Shown in pieces: positions 1 through 10,877 of a DNA stretch of 64,000 nt. The stretch's first letter is position 1, and each line of letters begins with the position of its first letter. This DNA comes from Methylomonas sp. LL1 (lineage in GTDB: Bacteria > Pseudomonadota > Gammaproteobacteria > Methylococcales > Methylomonadaceae): assembly GCF_015711015.1 (NCBI RefSeq), contig NZ_CP064652.1, positions 61,317 to 125,316 of the forward strand. The letters run 5' to 3'. The notes beneath the pieces were generated by a model. It worked only from the letters and a program-made list of their open reading frames with translations, had not been told where the DNA came from and ran no database searches. Position numbers and translations under genes: made by a program.

Positions 1-959
1 GCGCCGTAAAGCTACCCGGTGAAATTCGCTTCAATGAAGACAAAACCTCGCATGTGGTACCGCGTCTGGCCGGTGTCGTCGAGAGCATTTCCGCTAATCT
101 CGGTCAAGCAGTGGAAAAAGGCCAAGTGATTGCTGTGATTGCCAGTACGGCGTTATCGGAACAGCGTAGCGAGTTATTGTCGGCGCAAAAACGTCTGGAA
201 CTGGCTCGCACCACCTTTGCGCGGGAAAAACATTTATGGGAGGCGAAAATCTCAGCGGAGCAGGATTATTTGCAAGCCCGGCAAGTGATGCGGGAAATGG
301 AAATTGCCGTTCAAAACGCCCAGCAAAAATTGATCGCACTCGGCGCAAGCCCCACGGTACCGGCCAATAGCGGCAGCCTCAACCGTTATGAAATTCGTGC
401 ACCGTTCGACGGCATGGTGGTCGAGAAGCATATTGCTTTGGGCGAAGCGGTCAAGGAAGACGCCAGCATCTTCACCATTTCCGACTTATCAACGGTATGG
501 GCGGAAATTATCGTCTCGGCGAAGGATTTGAATGTGGTCCAGGTTGGCAAGCAAGTCACCATCAAGGCCACGGCATTCGACTCTACCGCATCCGGCACCT
601 TGTCCTACGTAGGCGCATTGATGGGCGAACAAACCCGCACCGCCACGGCACGGGTCACGCTCGATAATCCGCAGATGGCCTGGCGGCCCGGCTTGTTTAT
701 CACCGTCGATCTGCCCGCCAAGGAAAGCGACGTTCCGATAGCGGTCGCCAGTGATGCCATTCAGATGGTGAAAAATCAAGCGACGATCTTTATTCGCGTG
801 CCGGGTGGCTTTGTTGCCCAACCGGTTACGACCGGCCTCTCCGATGGCAAAGTCACCGAAATCGCAGCCGGACTGATGCCGGGCACGGAATACGCGGTTA
901 ACGGCAGCTTTGTCATTAAATCCGAGCAAGGCAAAAGCAGTGCCGAGCACTCGCATTAA
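1..959 (+). CDS. czcB: RND efflux periplasmic adaptor (CzcB-like), 5' truncated by window edge
   Basis: The reading frame is open from base 3 to the stop at 957-959, and the residues before the first GTG (position 54) read as typical family sequence (GEIRFNEDKTSHVVPRL), so the real start lies outside the window. It matches HlyD/CzcB-type membrane fusion proteins: a lipoyl-like half (GQAVEKGQVIAVI), a coiled hairpin rich in Glu, Gln and Arg, and a beta-barrel segment after RAPFDGMVVEKHIALGEAV. Such proteins link an inner-membrane RND pump to an outer-membrane channel. czcA starts 18 bases downstream, so the two form an operon for divalent metal efflux. Which metal is pumped cannot be read from the sequence. 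Confidence 0.9.
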   Translation, partial: AVKLPGEIRFNEDKTSHVVPRLAGVVESISANLGQAVEKGQVIAVIASTALSEQRSELLSAQKRLELARTTFAREKHLWEAKISAEQDYLQARQVMREMEIAVQNAQQKLIALGASPTVPANSGSLNRYEIRAPFDGMVVEKHIALGEAVKEDASIFTISDLSTVWAEIIVSAKDLNVVQVGKQVTIKATAFDSTASGTLSYVGALMGEQTRTATARVTLDNPQMAWRPGLFITVDLPAKESDVPIAVASDAIQMVKNQATIFIRVPGGFVAQPVTTGLSDGKVTEIAAGLMPGTEYAVNGSFVIKSEQGKSSAEHSH

Positions 960-977
960 TCCCCAGGAGCGCACATC

Positions 978-3900
978 ATGTTTGAACGACTGATTCGTTT
1001 AGCGATAGAGCAACGCTGGCTGGTGATGCTGGCTGTACTGGGCATGGCGGGCCTCGGTATTTTCAATTACTCGATTCTGCCGATTGATGCCGTGCCGGAC
1101 ATTACCAATGTTCAGGTGCAAATCAATACCACGGCGCCGGGGTATTCGCCGTTGGAAACCGAACAACGCATTACCTACCCCATCGAAACCGTCATGGCCG
1201 GCTTGCCTCATCTGGAGCAAACCCGGTCGCTGTCCCGCTACGGTTTGTCGCAAATCACCGTGATTTTCCAGGATGGCACCGACGTCTATTTCGCCCGGCA
1301 ACTGGTGAATCAACGCATCCAGGAAGCCAAGGATAAATTGCCTGCCGGTATCACGCCAGCGATGGGGCCCATTTCCACCGGCCTGGGCGAGATTTATCTG
1401 TGGATTGTCGAGGCTAAGGAAGGCGCCAAGAAGCCGGACGGCTCGCCTTATACCGCTACCGACCTGCGTGAAATCCAGGACTGGATCATCAAGCCGCAAC
1501 TGCGCAATGTGCCGGGCGTGACCGAAATCAATTCCATCGGCGGCTATGCCAAACAATATCAGGTGGCGCCGAACCCGGAAAAACTCGCATCCTACGGTTT
1601 AACTTTACAGGACATCGTCACCGCGCTGGATCGCAATAACAACAATGTCGGGGCCGGCTATATCGAAAAACGGGGCGAACAATACCTGATTCGGGCACCC
1701 GGTCAGGTGCATTCGCTAGAGGATATGCGCAACATCATTCTCGGCAATGTGCAGAGCGTGCCGATTCGCATCCGCGATGTCGGCGAGGTGGGCATTGGCC
1801 GGGAACTGCGTACCGGCGCCGCCACCGAAAATGGCCATGAGGTTGTGTTGGGAACTGTGTTCATGCTGATTGGCCAAAACAGCCGCGCCGTTTCGCAAGC
1901 CGTCGACAAGAAAATGGCGGAAATTAACCGCACGCTGCCGGAAGGCGTGCAGGCGGTTACCGTTTACGACCGGACCGTGCTGGTCGACAAAGCCATCAAT
2001 ACCGTCAAGAACAACTTAATGGAAGGCGCTGTCCTGGTGATCGCGATTCTGTTCCTGTTTCTTGGCAACATCCGCGCGGCTGTCATTACCGCGATGGTGA
2101 TACCGCTGGCGATGCTGTTCACCTTTACCGGCATGGTGACCTATCAAGTCAGCGCCAACTTGATGAGCTTGGGAGCCCTGGACTTTGGGGTGATCATTGA
2201 CGGTGCGGTGGTGATCGTCGAAAACTGTGTGCGGCGATTGGCCCATGCCCAGGAACACCGGGGGCGTGCGCTGACCCGCACCGAGCGTTTTGATGAGGTG
2301 TTTACCGCCTCCAAAGAAGCCCGTCGGGCGCTGATATTCGGCCAGTTGATCATCATGGTGGTGTATTTGCCGATCTTCGCGTTGACCGGGGTGGAAGGCA
2401 AAATGTTTCATCCGATGGCGTTTACGGTGGTGATTGCCTTGGTGGGCGCCATGATACTGTCGGTGACCTTTATACCGGCAGCCGTGGCGCTGTTTATCGG
2501 CGATAAAGTGGCCGAAACGGAAAATATGCTGATGCAGACCGCCAAGCGCGTGTATGCGGCTATTTTAAACGGCGTGATGCACAACAAGCCGGTGGTACTC
2601 ACTTTTGCCCTGGTCGCCGTGATTTTATCGGGACTGCTGGCAACGCGGATGGGCAGCGAGTTTGTGCCCAGCCTGAATGAAGGCGACTTCGCCATTCAGG
2701 CGATGCGTATTCCCGGTACCAGTTTGTCGCAGTCGGTCGCCATGCAACAGCAAATAGAAGCGACGCTGAAACAGCAGTTCCCGGAAATCGAGCGGATATT
2801 CGCGCGGACCGGCACCGCCGAGATCGCATCCGACCCGATGCCGCCCAATATCTCGGACGGTTACATCATGCTCAAGCCGCGCGAGCAATGGCCGGAACCG
2901 GATAAGTCGCGCGACGGCCTGCTGGCCGCAATCCAAACGGCGGCCAACAAACTGCCGGGCAATCTCTACGAGTTTTCACAACCCATCCAGTTACGTTTCA
3001 ACGAACTGATTTCCGGGGTGCGTAGCGATGTGGCCGTTAAAGTGTTCGGCGATGATATGGATGTCTTGAACGACACCGCGACCGAAATCTCGGCGGTCAT
3101 GGAAGCGATTCCCGGCGCATCCGAAGTCAAGGTCGAACAAACCACAGGCTTGCCGATGTTGACCGTCAATATCGACCGGGACAAAACCTCGCGCTATGGC
3201 CTGAATGTGGGCGACGTACAAGATGCGGTGGCGACCGCTATCGGCGGTACCGAGGCCGGCACCTTGTTTGAGGGCGACCGGCGTTTCGATATTATCGTGC
3301 GTCTGCCGGAGAGCCTGCGCAGCAATCTGGATGCCATCAACCGCTTGCCGATCTCACTGCCGCGCGGGCAAAACCGAGACGGACGAACCAGCTATATCCC
3401 ACTCGCCGAAGTGGCCCACCTGGAAATGGCCCCCGGCCCGAACCAAATCAGCCGCGAAAACGGCAAGCGGCGCATCGTCATTAGCGCCAACGTGCGCGGT
3501 CGCGACATCGGTTCCTTTGTCGCCGAGGCCGAACAAAAGCTGCAACAGAAAGTCAAAATCCCATCCGGTTACTGGACTACATGGGGCGGGCAGTTCGAGC
3601 AATTGCAATCCGCCACGCATCGATTACAGATCGTGGTGCCGTTGGCGCTGATTTTAGTGTTCACCCTGCTGTTCATGATGTTCGGCAACGCCAAGGACGG
3701 TTTGCTGGTGTTTAGCGGCATCCCATTCGCACTGACTGGCGGCTTGGCTGCGCTGTGGCTGCGCGATATTCCGATGTCGATTTCGGCAGCAGTGGGTTTC
3801 ATTGCCTTGTCGGGCGTGGCGGTACTCAATGGCCTGGTGATGATCGCCTTTATCCGCAGCCTGCGTGAAGAAGGCATGCCGCTGGATAAAGCGATTTTCG

Positions 3901-4172
3901 AGGGCGCGCTGACCCGGCTTAGACCGGTACTGATGACGGCTTTGGTGGCGTCATTCGGTTTTGTGCCGATGGCACTTGCCACCGGTACCGGCGCTGAAGT
4001 CCAGCGTCCCCTGGCCACGGTGGTGATCGGCGGCATTCTGTCGTCGACGGCGTTAACTTTATTGGTATTGCCGATTCTGTATTGGTTCGCCCATCGTCAG
4101 GACGAGCACATTACAGTCGAGACGCCTGACGGTGTGGCTATGGCTTTTAATGAGGAATTGAATCATGAGTAA
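978..4172 (+). CDS. czcA: CusA/CzcA-family heavy-metal RND efflux permease
   Basis: 1,064 residues, full length for the HME-RND family. This inner-membrane proton antiporter exports divalent or monovalent metal ions through the CzcB adaptor. Visible features are the N-terminal transmembrane start (MFERLIRLAIEQRWLVML), the periplasmic porter segment IDAVPDITNVQVQINT, and the transmembrane-4 motif DFGVIIDGAVVIVE. Its acidic residues fall at D402, D408 and E415, the same positions used for proton relay in CzcA. A ribosome site AGGAG lies about 10 bases before the ATG. The 3' end overlaps the next ATPase gene by 8 bases, suggesting translational coupling. The metal is uncertain; the conserved Asp/Glu set favours Zn/Co/Cd over Cu/Ag. 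Confidence 0.93.
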   Translation: MFERLIRLAIEQRWLVMLAVLGMAGLGIFNYSILPIDAVPDITNVQVQINTTAPGYSPLETEQRITYPIETVMAGLPHLEQTRSLSRYGLSQITVIFQDGTDVYFARQLVNQRIQEAKDKLPAGITPAMGPISTGLGEIYLWIVEAKEGAKKPDGSPYTATDLREIQDWIIKPQLRNVPGVTEINSIGGYAKQYQVAPNPEKLASYGLTLQDIVTALDRNNNNVGAGYIEKRGEQYLIRAPGQVHSLEDMRNIILGNVQSVPIRIRDVGEVGIGRELRTGAATENGHEVVLGTVFMLIGQNSRAVSQAVDKKMAEINRTLPEGVQAVTVYDRTVLVDKAINTVKNNLMEGAVLVIAILFLFLGNIRAAVITAMVIPLAMLFTFTGMVTYQVSANLMSLGALDFGVIIDGAVVIVENCVRRLAHAQEHRGRALTRTERFDEVFTASKEARRALIFGQLIIMVVYLPIFALTGVEGKMFHPMAFTVVIALVGAMILSVTFIPAAVALFIGDKVAETENMLMQTAKRVYAAILNGVMHNKPVVLTFALVAVILSGLLATRMGSEFVPSLNEGDFAIQAMRIPGTSLSQSVAMQQQIEATLKQQFPEIERIFARTGTAEIASDPMPPNISDGYIMLKPREQWPEPDKSRDGLLAAIQTAANKLPGNLYEFSQPIQLRFNELISGVRSDVAVKVFGDDMDVLNDTATEISAVMEAIPGASEVKVEQTTGLPMLTVNIDRDKTSRYGLNVGDVQDAVATAIGGTEAGTLFEGDRRFDIIVRLPESLRSNLDAINRLPISLPRGQNRDGRTSYIPLAEVAHLEMAPGPNQISRENGKRRIVISANVRGRDIGSFVAEAEQKLQQKVKIPSGYWTTWGGQFEQLQSATHRLQIVVPLALILVFTLLFMMFGNAKDGLLVFSGIPFALTGGLAALWLRDIPMSISAAVGFIALSGVAVLNGLVMIAFIRSLREEGMPLDKAIFEGALTRLRPVLMTALVASFGFVPMALATGTGAEVQRPLATVVIGGILSSTALTLLVLPILYWFAHRQDEHITVETPDGVAMAFNEELNHE

Positions 4173-6486
4173 CTGCAAGCAAACAGAAAAAACCTGCTGT
4201 TGTTCTAGCGAGAAGCAAGATACCACCCAACCGAAGCCATCAAACTCGCCGTGTGGCATGACCTTCAAGGTCGAAGGTCTGGATTGCGCCGAAGAAGTCG
4301 CCACCTTGAAAAGTGCGATAGGGCCATTAGTGGGCGGTAGTGACAAGCTGGCCTTCGATGTATTAAACGGGCGCATGACGCTGTTATCTGATGCGGAGCC
4401 TGTGACGGAAAAAGCTATCATAAAGGCGGTTGCCGCAACTGGGATGAAAGCAGTTCCTTGGCAACCCGGTCAGACAGAGGCCGATGCCCAGCAACTGCAT
4501 CGTTCGAAGACCGTTTATACCGTACTCAGCGGTTTGTTTATCGTAGCAGGCATGATCATTCATATCGCCATGGCCGAAGGTTTAGCGAATCTGCAAACCG
4601 TTTTCGGCCTGCAAGGCAATGTTGAACTGCAATGGAACGTGGTGACTCGCTATCTGCACAGCTTATTGAATGCTCACGCTCAGTTGGCAATGCCGCTGCC
4701 TGAAAAAATAGCCTTTGGCCTAGCCGTGGCTTGCGGTGCTCGGCATGTGATTGTAAAGGCGTTTTATGCCTTGAAACGCTTACGGGCGGATATGAATTTG
4801 CTAATGACGATTGCCGTGATTGGTGCCTTATTCATCGATGAGTGGTTCGAAGCGGCCACCGTCAGCTTCCTGTTTTCACTGTCTCTGGCGATTGAAAGCT
4901 GGAGTATTGGCCGCGCCCGGCATGCCGTCGAAGCCTTGCTGGATTTAGCGCCATCGACGGTTAGGGTCAAGGATGAAAGCGGACAGGAATGCATAATATC
5001 TGCCGCAGAAGTCAGTATAGGCAGCCGCTTCATTCTCGCACCAGGCGATAAAATCCCGCTCGATGGCGAAGTGTTCCGAGGTTCCAGCTCGGTCAATCAG
5101 GCGCCGATTACCGGTGAAAGCATGCCGGTTGCCAAGCAAGTGGGTGACGAGGTATTTGCAGGAAGCATTAATGTTGAAGGCACATTGGAAATCCGATCCA
5201 CCAAGCTGGTTTCGGATACCACCCTGGCGCAGATTACCCGTATGGTGGGCGAAGCCCATGGTAAGCGAGCCGAGGTCGAGCAATGGGTCGAGAAATTTGC
5301 GCGTATTTATACCCCGGTCGTGATGCTGGTAGCGTTAGCGATGTGCGTCATTCCGCCCTTATTTTTCGAAGGCGTCTGGGATGAATGGTTTTACCACGCA
5401 TTAGTTTTGTTGGTCATAGCCTGCCCATGCGCGTTAGTGATTTCGACGCCGGTGAGCATTGTCGCTGCGTTGGCCTGTGCTGCCAGGCAAGGCATTCTGA
5501 TCAAAGGCGGTACTTATATTGAAGCACCCGCATCCATTCAGGCTTTTGCTTTTGACAAGACCGGCACATTGACCTGCGGTGAACCCATTGTTACCGGTGT
5601 CTACCCGTTCAATAGTCATAGTGAAGAAGAGCTAATGTCCCGTGCTGCTGCCCTTGAGGCGCGTAGCAATCATCCGCTGGCAAAAGCCATATTACGTCAC
5701 ACAGAAAAACTCGGTATCCGTGTAGCCAGTGCCGACAATGTGTCGGTGTTGCCCGGTAAAGGTGTTACCGGGCTATTCAATGGCACGGATTACTGGCTGG
5801 GATCGCGTCGTTATCTATTGGAACGAAGTCAGGAAATCCCCAAAATCAGTGACAAAGCCATTGCCCTAGAACAGACCGGACAAACCGTGATTGCGATTGG
5901 CAATGATCGACACATCTGCGGCTTGATTGCGGTTGCCGATCAACCCCGCGCAGAGATCAAATCGATTTTACAGGCCTTGAGACGGACGGGTGTTAAACAC
6001 CTGGCCATGTTGACCGGTGACAATCAGGTAACCGCCAATAACATCGCTGCCCAAATCGGTATCGATGAGGTATACGCCGAATTGTTGCCAGCAGATAAAG
6101 TGGAAATCGTTGGTCAAATGGTCGAGCAATACGGACAGGTGGCGATGATTGGCGATGGTGTCAACGATGCACCGGCGCTAGGGCGGGCCAATCTGGGCAT
6201 TGCCATGGGAGTATTAGGTTCGGATGCGGCTATCGAAATAGCCGATATCGCCTTAATGGGCGATGATCTGTCCAAGTTGCCTTGGCTGATCAGGCATTCC
6301 AAGCGAACATTATCGATCATTCGGCAGAATATAACCTTTGCGCTGACGATCAAGGCGGTTTTCGCCGTGCTCGCCTTTGCCGGTGTGGCGACCTTGTGGG
6401 AAGCCATCGCCGCCGACACGGGGGCGTCACTATTAGTCGTCGCCAATGGCTTACGGCTGCTTCAGCCTAAAAATACTGCGATTTAA
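4165..6486 (+). CDS. P1B-type heavy-metal translocating ATPase (ZntA/CadA-like)
   Basis: 773 residues. A Cys-rich N-terminus (CKQTEKTCCCSS) is followed by a metal-binding domain with GLDCAEEV. The CPC transport motif sits at residues 420-422 (IACPCALVIS), the phosphorylated Asp at D464 (DKTGTLTC), the P1B signature in SNHPLAKAI, and the hinge motif in GDGVNDAPAL. P1B ATPases with CPC and this type of N-terminal domain export Zn, Cd, Pb or Co from the cytoplasm. The gene overlaps czcA, so cytoplasm-to-periplasm and periplasm-to-outside export are encoded together. Cu/Ag specificity is less likely because the N-terminal domain lacks a CxxC pair. Confidence 0.93.
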   Translation: MSNCKQTEKTCCCSSEKQDTTQPKPSNSPCGMTFKVEGLDCAEEVATLKSAIGPLVGGSDKLAFDVLNGRMTLLSDAEPVTEKAIIKAVAATGMKAVPWQPGQTEADAQQLHRSKTVYTVLSGLFIVAGMIIHIAMAEGLANLQTVFGLQGNVELQWNVVTRYLHSLLNAHAQLAMPLPEKIAFGLAVACGARHVIVKAFYALKRLRADMNLLMTIAVIGALFIDEWFEAATVSFLFSLSLAIESWSIGRARHAVEALLDLAPSTVRVKDESGQECIISAAEVSIGSRFILAPGDKIPLDGEVFRGSSSVNQAPITGESMPVAKQVGDEVFAGSINVEGTLEIRSTKLVSDTTLAQITRMVGEAHGKRAEVEQWVEKFARIYTPVVMLVALAMCVIPPLFFEGVWDEWFYHALVLLVIACPCALVISTPVSIVAALACAARQGILIKGGTYIEAPASIQAFAFDKTGTLTCGEPIVTGVYPFNSHSEEELMSRAAALEARSNHPLAKAILRHTEKLGIRVASADNVSVLPGKGVTGLFNGTDYWLGSRRYLLERSQEIPKISDKAIALEQTGQTVIAIGNDRHICGLIAVADQPRAEIKSILQALRRTGVKHLAMLTGDNQVTANNIAAQIGIDEVYAELLPADKVEIVGQMVEQYGQVAMIGDGVNDAPALGRANLGIAMGVLGSDAAIEIADIALMGDDLSKLPWLIRHSKRTLSIIRQNITFALTIKAVFAVLAFAGVATLWEAIAADTGASLLVVANGLRLLQPKNTAI

Positions 6487-6525
6487 AAATCTGAGCCATA
6501 CAACTAAACAATTTCGGAGATTCCC

Positions 6526-6849
6526 ATGACATTTAAACCACTGATTCCCCTGATTTTGGCTCAATGCTTATTGTCGGCCTGTAGCTTGATGGACCGCCAT
6601 GCCATGGATGTTGATCTGGACGTACAGCATACGGCATTGGCTAAGCACTTTGAAAAAGAAGCCAACGAATTGCAGGCCAGGATTGAGGAGCATCAAAAAT
6701 TCCTAAACCAATTCGAGACCAAACGCTATTTGTACGGCAGACATGCCAACGATCTGAAAGCACACAGCCAAGAGGTGATCGATCTTTATCAACAAGCGAT
6801 TACGGCTAATCGGGATATGGCCGACATGGTTCGCGGAACGGGACATTAA
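6526..6849 (+). CDS. small outer-membrane or periplasmic lipoprotein, unknown function
   Basis: 107 residues with a short hydrophobic signal and the lipobox LLSAC, so Cys19 is probably lipidated. The mature part is charged and likely alpha-helical (heptad-like stretch KHFEKEANELQARIEEHQKF). A GGAGA-like ribosome site precedes the ATG. It lies 39 bases after the metal ATPase and may be the last gene of the efflux operon. I do not recognise the family; a role in metal binding or envelope stress is only a guess from position. Confidence 0.7.
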   Translation: MTFKPLIPLILAQCLLSACSLMDRHAMDVDLDVQHTALAKHFEKEANELQARIEEHQKFLNQFETKRYLYGRHANDLKAHSQEVIDLYQQAITANRDMADMVRGTGH

Positions 6850-7183
6850 TTTTTTATCTGGCATGACCGTCGGAATGGACTGCGAAGCGGTCAGTTGATT
6901 AATATTATAGGGAAAGACCGAACTGCCAGGTCACAGGTATTCCTGTAAGCGGCTATTCAGGAAAATTGAGACTTGATCATGGCCGACCATCTAGTGATCG
7001 TTGATACATCGGTCAACATCCAAAGGTTGTAGCAAGCTGCGGTTGAGCTATCGTAAAACATCTGTTTTACGACATGTATGCGACCTATGACCAAAATGCC
7101 GCTTTAACAACTTTGAAAGTATACGTAAAACACTGTCGTAAAATGATATTATACGGAAACATCAAATTTATGGTTTTCCGTCT
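6850..7183. promoter_or_regulatory. intergenic region with res-like resolvase binding site
   Basis: 334 bases without a gene. The distal part carries the perfect inverted repeat TCGTAAAAC-ATCT-GTTTTACGA (7051-7072) and further copies of the half-site CGTAAAA at about 7124 and 7136. These lie just before the Tn3-type resolvase gene, where such transposons keep their res site and the tnpR/tnpA promoters. No clear terminal inverted repeat beginning GGGG was found, so the transposon's left end is not located here with confidence. Confidence 0.55.
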
Positions 7184-7771
7184 ATGTTAGTGGGCTATAT
7201 GCGTGTTTCATCGGAATCGGACCGGCAAAGCACGGATTTGCAACGTGATGCGTTGCTGGCCGCCGGTGTCGATGTTCGCCATCTTTTTGAAGATCGAGCA
7301 TCAGGGGCCAAGGATGATCGTTCCGGACTGACCAATGCATTGGACTTCGTCCGTCCTGGGGATGTGCTAGTCGTGTGGAAATTGGATAGGCTGGGCCGCT
7401 CTTTGTCCCACCTGCTTTCAATTGTCAACACGCTTAAAGAAAAACAGGTTGCATTCCGTTCACTCACTGAGGGCATGGATACCACTACGCCATCAGGCGA
7501 ACTGTTGTTCCACGTCTTTGGCGCTCTTGCCCAATATGAACGGGCTTTAATCAAAGAGCGCGTTTTAGCGGGTCTGACTGCTGCCAGAAAACGCGGACGA
7601 ATTGGCGGACGCCCACCCGCCATTATGGGTGAAAAATTAGAAGCGATTATCGCCGCATTGAATAGCGGTATGTCTAAATCGGCAGTCTGCCGTAACTTTG
7701 GTGTCAAGCGAACCACACTGATCGAAACGTTGGCTCGCATCGGCTGGCCTGCTTCAAATCCAAATCCATAA
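7184..7771 (+). CDS. tnpR: Tn3-family serine resolvase (TnpR)
   Basis: 195 residues. The N-terminal serine recombinase domain opens [16 protein letters not shown], with the nucleophilic Ser at 9 or 10, and continues with the conserved [11 protein letters not shown] segment. A C-terminal helix-turn-helix region follows GGRPPAI ([21 protein letters not shown]). Resolvases of this family resolve cointegrates at the res site, and a candidate res site lies immediately upstream. The stop is 7 bases from the tnpA start, so the two are co-transcribed. It is clearly distinct from the recombinases at 14833 and 31406. Confidence 0.92.
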   Translation: MLVGYMRVSSESDRQSTDLQRDALLAAGVDVRHLFEDRASGAKDDRSGLTNALDFVRPGDVLVVWKLDRLGRSLSHLLSIVNTLKEKQVAFRSLTEGMDTTTPSGELLFHVFGALAQYERALIKERVLAGLTAARKRGRIGGRPPAIMGEKLEAIIAALNSGMSKSAVCRNFGVKRTTLIETLARIGWPASNPNP

Positions 7772-7778
7772 CGGTGCG

Positions 7779-10727
7779 ATGGACAATAGTAGCGATAAGG
7801 ATCAGTGGGTACTAACACCCGCCGAACGCTCGCTGGTCATGGCCAAGAATCTAGCAAACCGGTTAGGGTTTGCAATTCTGCTAACGTTCTTCCGCGAACG
7901 CGGCAGGTTCCCGCGCGATGAATCCGAAATCGAAACCCAAGGCGTAGCCTTACTCAGTCAGCAACTGGAAGTGCCGATTCCAATAGATGGCGAAGCCATT
8001 CCTACTGGCCGCACTGCCGAGCGGCTACGCGCTGAAATTCGAGTCCGTTTCGGTTTCCGGGAAGTCACGGTTGCCGATGGGGAAATGCTGACAGCTTGGC
8101 TGCGTGATCATGTTGCCGGTGAAGTCGGCGGCGATATAGACCCGATGGTTGCACGATTGGAAGCACGTTGCAAAGAGCTCTCGATTGAACCGCCTACACC
8201 TGATCGAATGGATCGTATTGCACGTAGTGCGCTGCATGCGCATGAAGACCTGTTCCACAATGCAGTCTATGAACGTCTTTCGCCCGAACACCGCGAGAAT
8301 TTGGATGCCTTGTTACGGTCTGAAAAATTCGGTAGCGAGAATAGTGAGCAAGATGATATTACCGGCAGCGCGTCAGCCCTCTTACTGACGCTGCGTAGCA
8401 ATCCTGGCCGCCCCAGCCTTGCCAGTATGCAGGATGAACTGGCGAAATTAGCGCTCATCAGGAAAATCGGATTGCCAGCCGATTTATTTGATAAGGTTTC
8501 ACCGCTTGATTTGGAGCGTTGCCGCAAGCGCGTTTCGGTCGAAGTGCCCCGCGACCTGCGTAGACATCCCGATGCCGCACGCATTACTTGGTTGGCCGCA
8601 TTCGTTTACTTGCGTGCCCGCAGTTTGACCGATGATCTTGTGGACTTGCTGATCGAAACTATCCACCAGATCGGCGCACGCGCTGAGCGCAAAGTCGAAC
8701 GGGAATTGTTGGAGGACCTTAAGCGTGTTTCCGGCAAACAAAACCTATTGTTCGAACTGGCTGACGCCACACTGGCCCAGCCAGATGGTGTCGTGCGTGA
8801 CGTAGTATTTCCCGTGGTCGGAGAACAGACGTTGCGTGATTTGGTAAAAGAGTGGAAAGCAACCGGACCAACTTACCGAATCACACTCCGAACCGTGATC
8901 CGTAATTCGTACAAGGGACACTATCGCCGCATGGTGCCTACTTTGCTGGCCGCGCTGGAATTTCGGTGTAACAATGACCTTCACCGTCCGGTGATGGACG
9001 CGCTTGAATTGGTAAAACGTTTTGCGGACACCAAAGCTCATACCTTTCCGGTGGATGAAAATGTGCCGCTCGATGGCGTTGTGCGCGGATTATGGCGTGA
9101 AGCCGTGATGGATAAGGACGCAGCCGGACGGGATCGCATTAATCGCATCACTTATGAAATTGCGGCGCTGGAAGCGTTACGCGAACGACTGCGCTGTAAG
9201 GAAATTTGGGTAGTCGGCGCGAACCGTTACCGCAACCCCGATGAAGACCTACCCACCGACTTCAATGCGAACCGTGAAAACTATTATCAAGCGTTAAATC
9301 TGCCGCTCGATGCGGAGCAGTTCATCGCCAACTTACAGGCCGAAATGCGCGAAGCATTAAACGCCTTCGACACTGGCCTGAAAAATAATCCCTTCGTCCG
9401 ATTAAGCAGCAAGAGCAACGGCTGGATAATATTAACCCCGCTGGACGCACAGCCCGAACCGCCAAATCTGGCAACGCTCAAAGCTGAACTTAACGCCTTG
9501 TGGCCTATGACAAGTTTGCTTGATGTGGTGAAGGAAACCGATCTGCGGCTGGGTTTTACAGATGTATTGAAAAGTCCAACCTCTTATGAAACGATGGACC
9601 GCTTGGTGTTGCAACCACGCTTATTATTATGTTTGCACGGTCTTGGTACCAATGCGGGTCTACAACGCATGGCCGGACTCGATTCCGGTACAACGGCAAG
9701 AGACTTGGCTTATGTACGTCGCCGTTACATTGGTGTTGACGCTATGCGGCGCGCAATTGCCATTGTCGCCGATGGTACGTTGCATGCGCGGAATCCGGCT
9801 GTATGGGGTAGCGGTACCACCGCCTGTGCATCGGATTCCAAGCATTTCGGCGCATGGGATCAAAACCTGACTACACAATGGCATGTTCGCTATGGTGGAC
9901 GAGGCATCATGATTTACTGGCATGTCGAACGCAATTCACTGTGCATCCATTCGCAACTCAAATCGCCATCCTCTTCGGAAGTGGCATCAATGATCGAAGG
10001 CGTTATCCATCATTGCACCGAGATGGAAGTTGACCGTCAATATGTCGATTCTCATGGCCAAAGCACGGTTGCGTTTGCCTTCTGCCGATTATTGGGGTTC
10101 CAGTTATTACCCAGACTGAAAGCCATTCACTCACAAAAACTAAGTCGGCCAGATGTCGGCATGACTGATGCCTATCCTAATCTGCAAGAAATTTTAACGA
10201 AACCTATTGATTGGGATTGCGTGCGGCAGCAATACGATCAGATGGTTAAATACACGACGGCTCTACGCCTTCGTACAGCGGAAACCGAAGCCATCTTAAG
10301 GCGTTTTACTCGAAAGAACGTTCAGCATCCGACTTACAAAGCATTTGCAGAACTTGGTAAGGCGGTTAAGACTATATTTCTTTGCCGCTACTTGCATGAC
10401 GAATCTTTACGCCGGGAAATCCATGAAGGCCTGAATGTGGTTGAACAATGGAATGGTGCAACTGATTTTGTGTTCTTTGCTCGTCGTGGTGAAATGTCAA
10501 GCAATCGCAGGGAAGACCACGAGATTAGCATGCTAGCCTTACATCTCATTCAAAACTGCATGGTTTATATCAACACGTTAATGATCCAAAAGGTGTTAGC
10601 GCAGCCACACTGGCAGGGCAAGATGACAACACGAGACTACGCCGCGTTAACTCCCCTGATTTGGGAGCATATCAACCCCTATGGGCGATTTGACCTTGAT
10701 ATGAACACCCGGCTTGACTTACCGTAA
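7779..10727 (+). CDS. tnpA: Tn3-family transposase TnpA (first copy)
   Basis: 982 residues, usual length for a Tn3-family transposase. The N-terminal region resembles the DUF4158 domain ([20 protein letters not shown]). The C-terminal RNase-H-like catalytic core has probable D686 ([10 protein letters not shown]), D757 (YVDSHGQS) and E889 (GLNVVEQWN). The C-terminal segment ([18 protein letters not shown]) is typical of an intact end. It follows tnpR by 7 bases. Passenger genes could be the metal-efflux genes to the left, but the terminal repeats were not identified. It is not closely similar to the second Tn3 transposase at 15582. Confidence 0.93.
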   Translation: MDNSSDKDQWVLTPAERSLVMAKNLANRLGFAILLTFFRERGRFPRDESEIETQGVALLSQQLEVPIPIDGEAIPTGRTAERLRAEIRVRFGFREVTVADGEMLTAWLRDHVAGEVGGDIDPMVARLEARCKELSIEPPTPDRMDRIARSALHAHEDLFHNAVYERLSPEHRENLDALLRSEKFGSENSEQDDITGSASALLLTLRSNPGRPSLASMQDELAKLALIRKIGLPADLFDKVSPLDLERCRKRVSVEVPRDLRRHPDAARITWLAAFVYLRARSLTDDLVDLLIETIHQIGARAERKVERELLEDLKRVSGKQNLLFELADATLAQPDGVVRDVVFPVVGEQTLRDLVKEWKATGPTYRITLRTVIRNSYKGHYRRMVPTLLAALEFRCNNDLHRPVMDALELVKRFADTKAHTFPVDENVPLDGVVRGLWREAVMDKDAAGRDRINRITYEIAALEALRERLRCKEIWVVGANRYRNPDEDLPTDFNANRENYYQALNLPLDAEQFIANLQAEMREALNAFDTGLKNNPFVRLSSKSNGWIILTPLDAQPEPPNLATLKAELNALWPMTSLLDVVKETDLRLGFTDVLKSPTSYETMDRLVLQPRLLLCLHGLGTNAGLQRMAGLDSGTTARDLAYVRRRYIGVDAMRRAIAIVADGTLHARNPAVWGSGTTACASDSKHFGAWDQNLTTQWHVRYGGRGIMIYWHVERNSLCIHSQLKSPSSSEVASMIEGVIHHCTEMEVDRQYVDSHGQSTVAFAFCRLLGFQLLPRLKAIHSQKLSRPDVGMTDAYPNLQEILTKPIDWDCVRQQYDQMVKYTTALRLRTAETEAILRRFTRKNVQHPTYKAFAELGKAVKTIFLCRYLHDESLRREIHEGLNVVEQWNGATDFVFFARRGEMSSNRREDHEISMLALHLIQNCMVYINTLMIQKVLAQPHWQGKMTTRDYAALTPLIWEHINPYGRFDLDMNTRLDLP

Positions 10728-10877
10728 TGGAAATGGCGGCTGGTGACACGACTGCTTGTTTTACCCCATTTATCCGATCCGGAAATTCGGCGCACGATTT
10801 TTGCGGTTTACCAGGACTCGGCGGCGACAAATCCGGAAGTAAACCAGTTGCTGGAAAAGTTAAAAGTTGGGTTTTGA
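10728..10877 (+). pseudogene. possible 3' gene fragment in frame after tnpA
   Basis: Directly after the tnpA stop and in the same frame, 49 codons read as plausible protein (for example LPHLSDPEIRRTIFAVYQDS, then NPEVNQLLEKLKVGF) and end in TGA. There is no start codon of its own. It looks like the 3' end of a gene cut by an insertion, but I cannot name the family, and overlapping frames are also open here. Confidence 0.25.
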
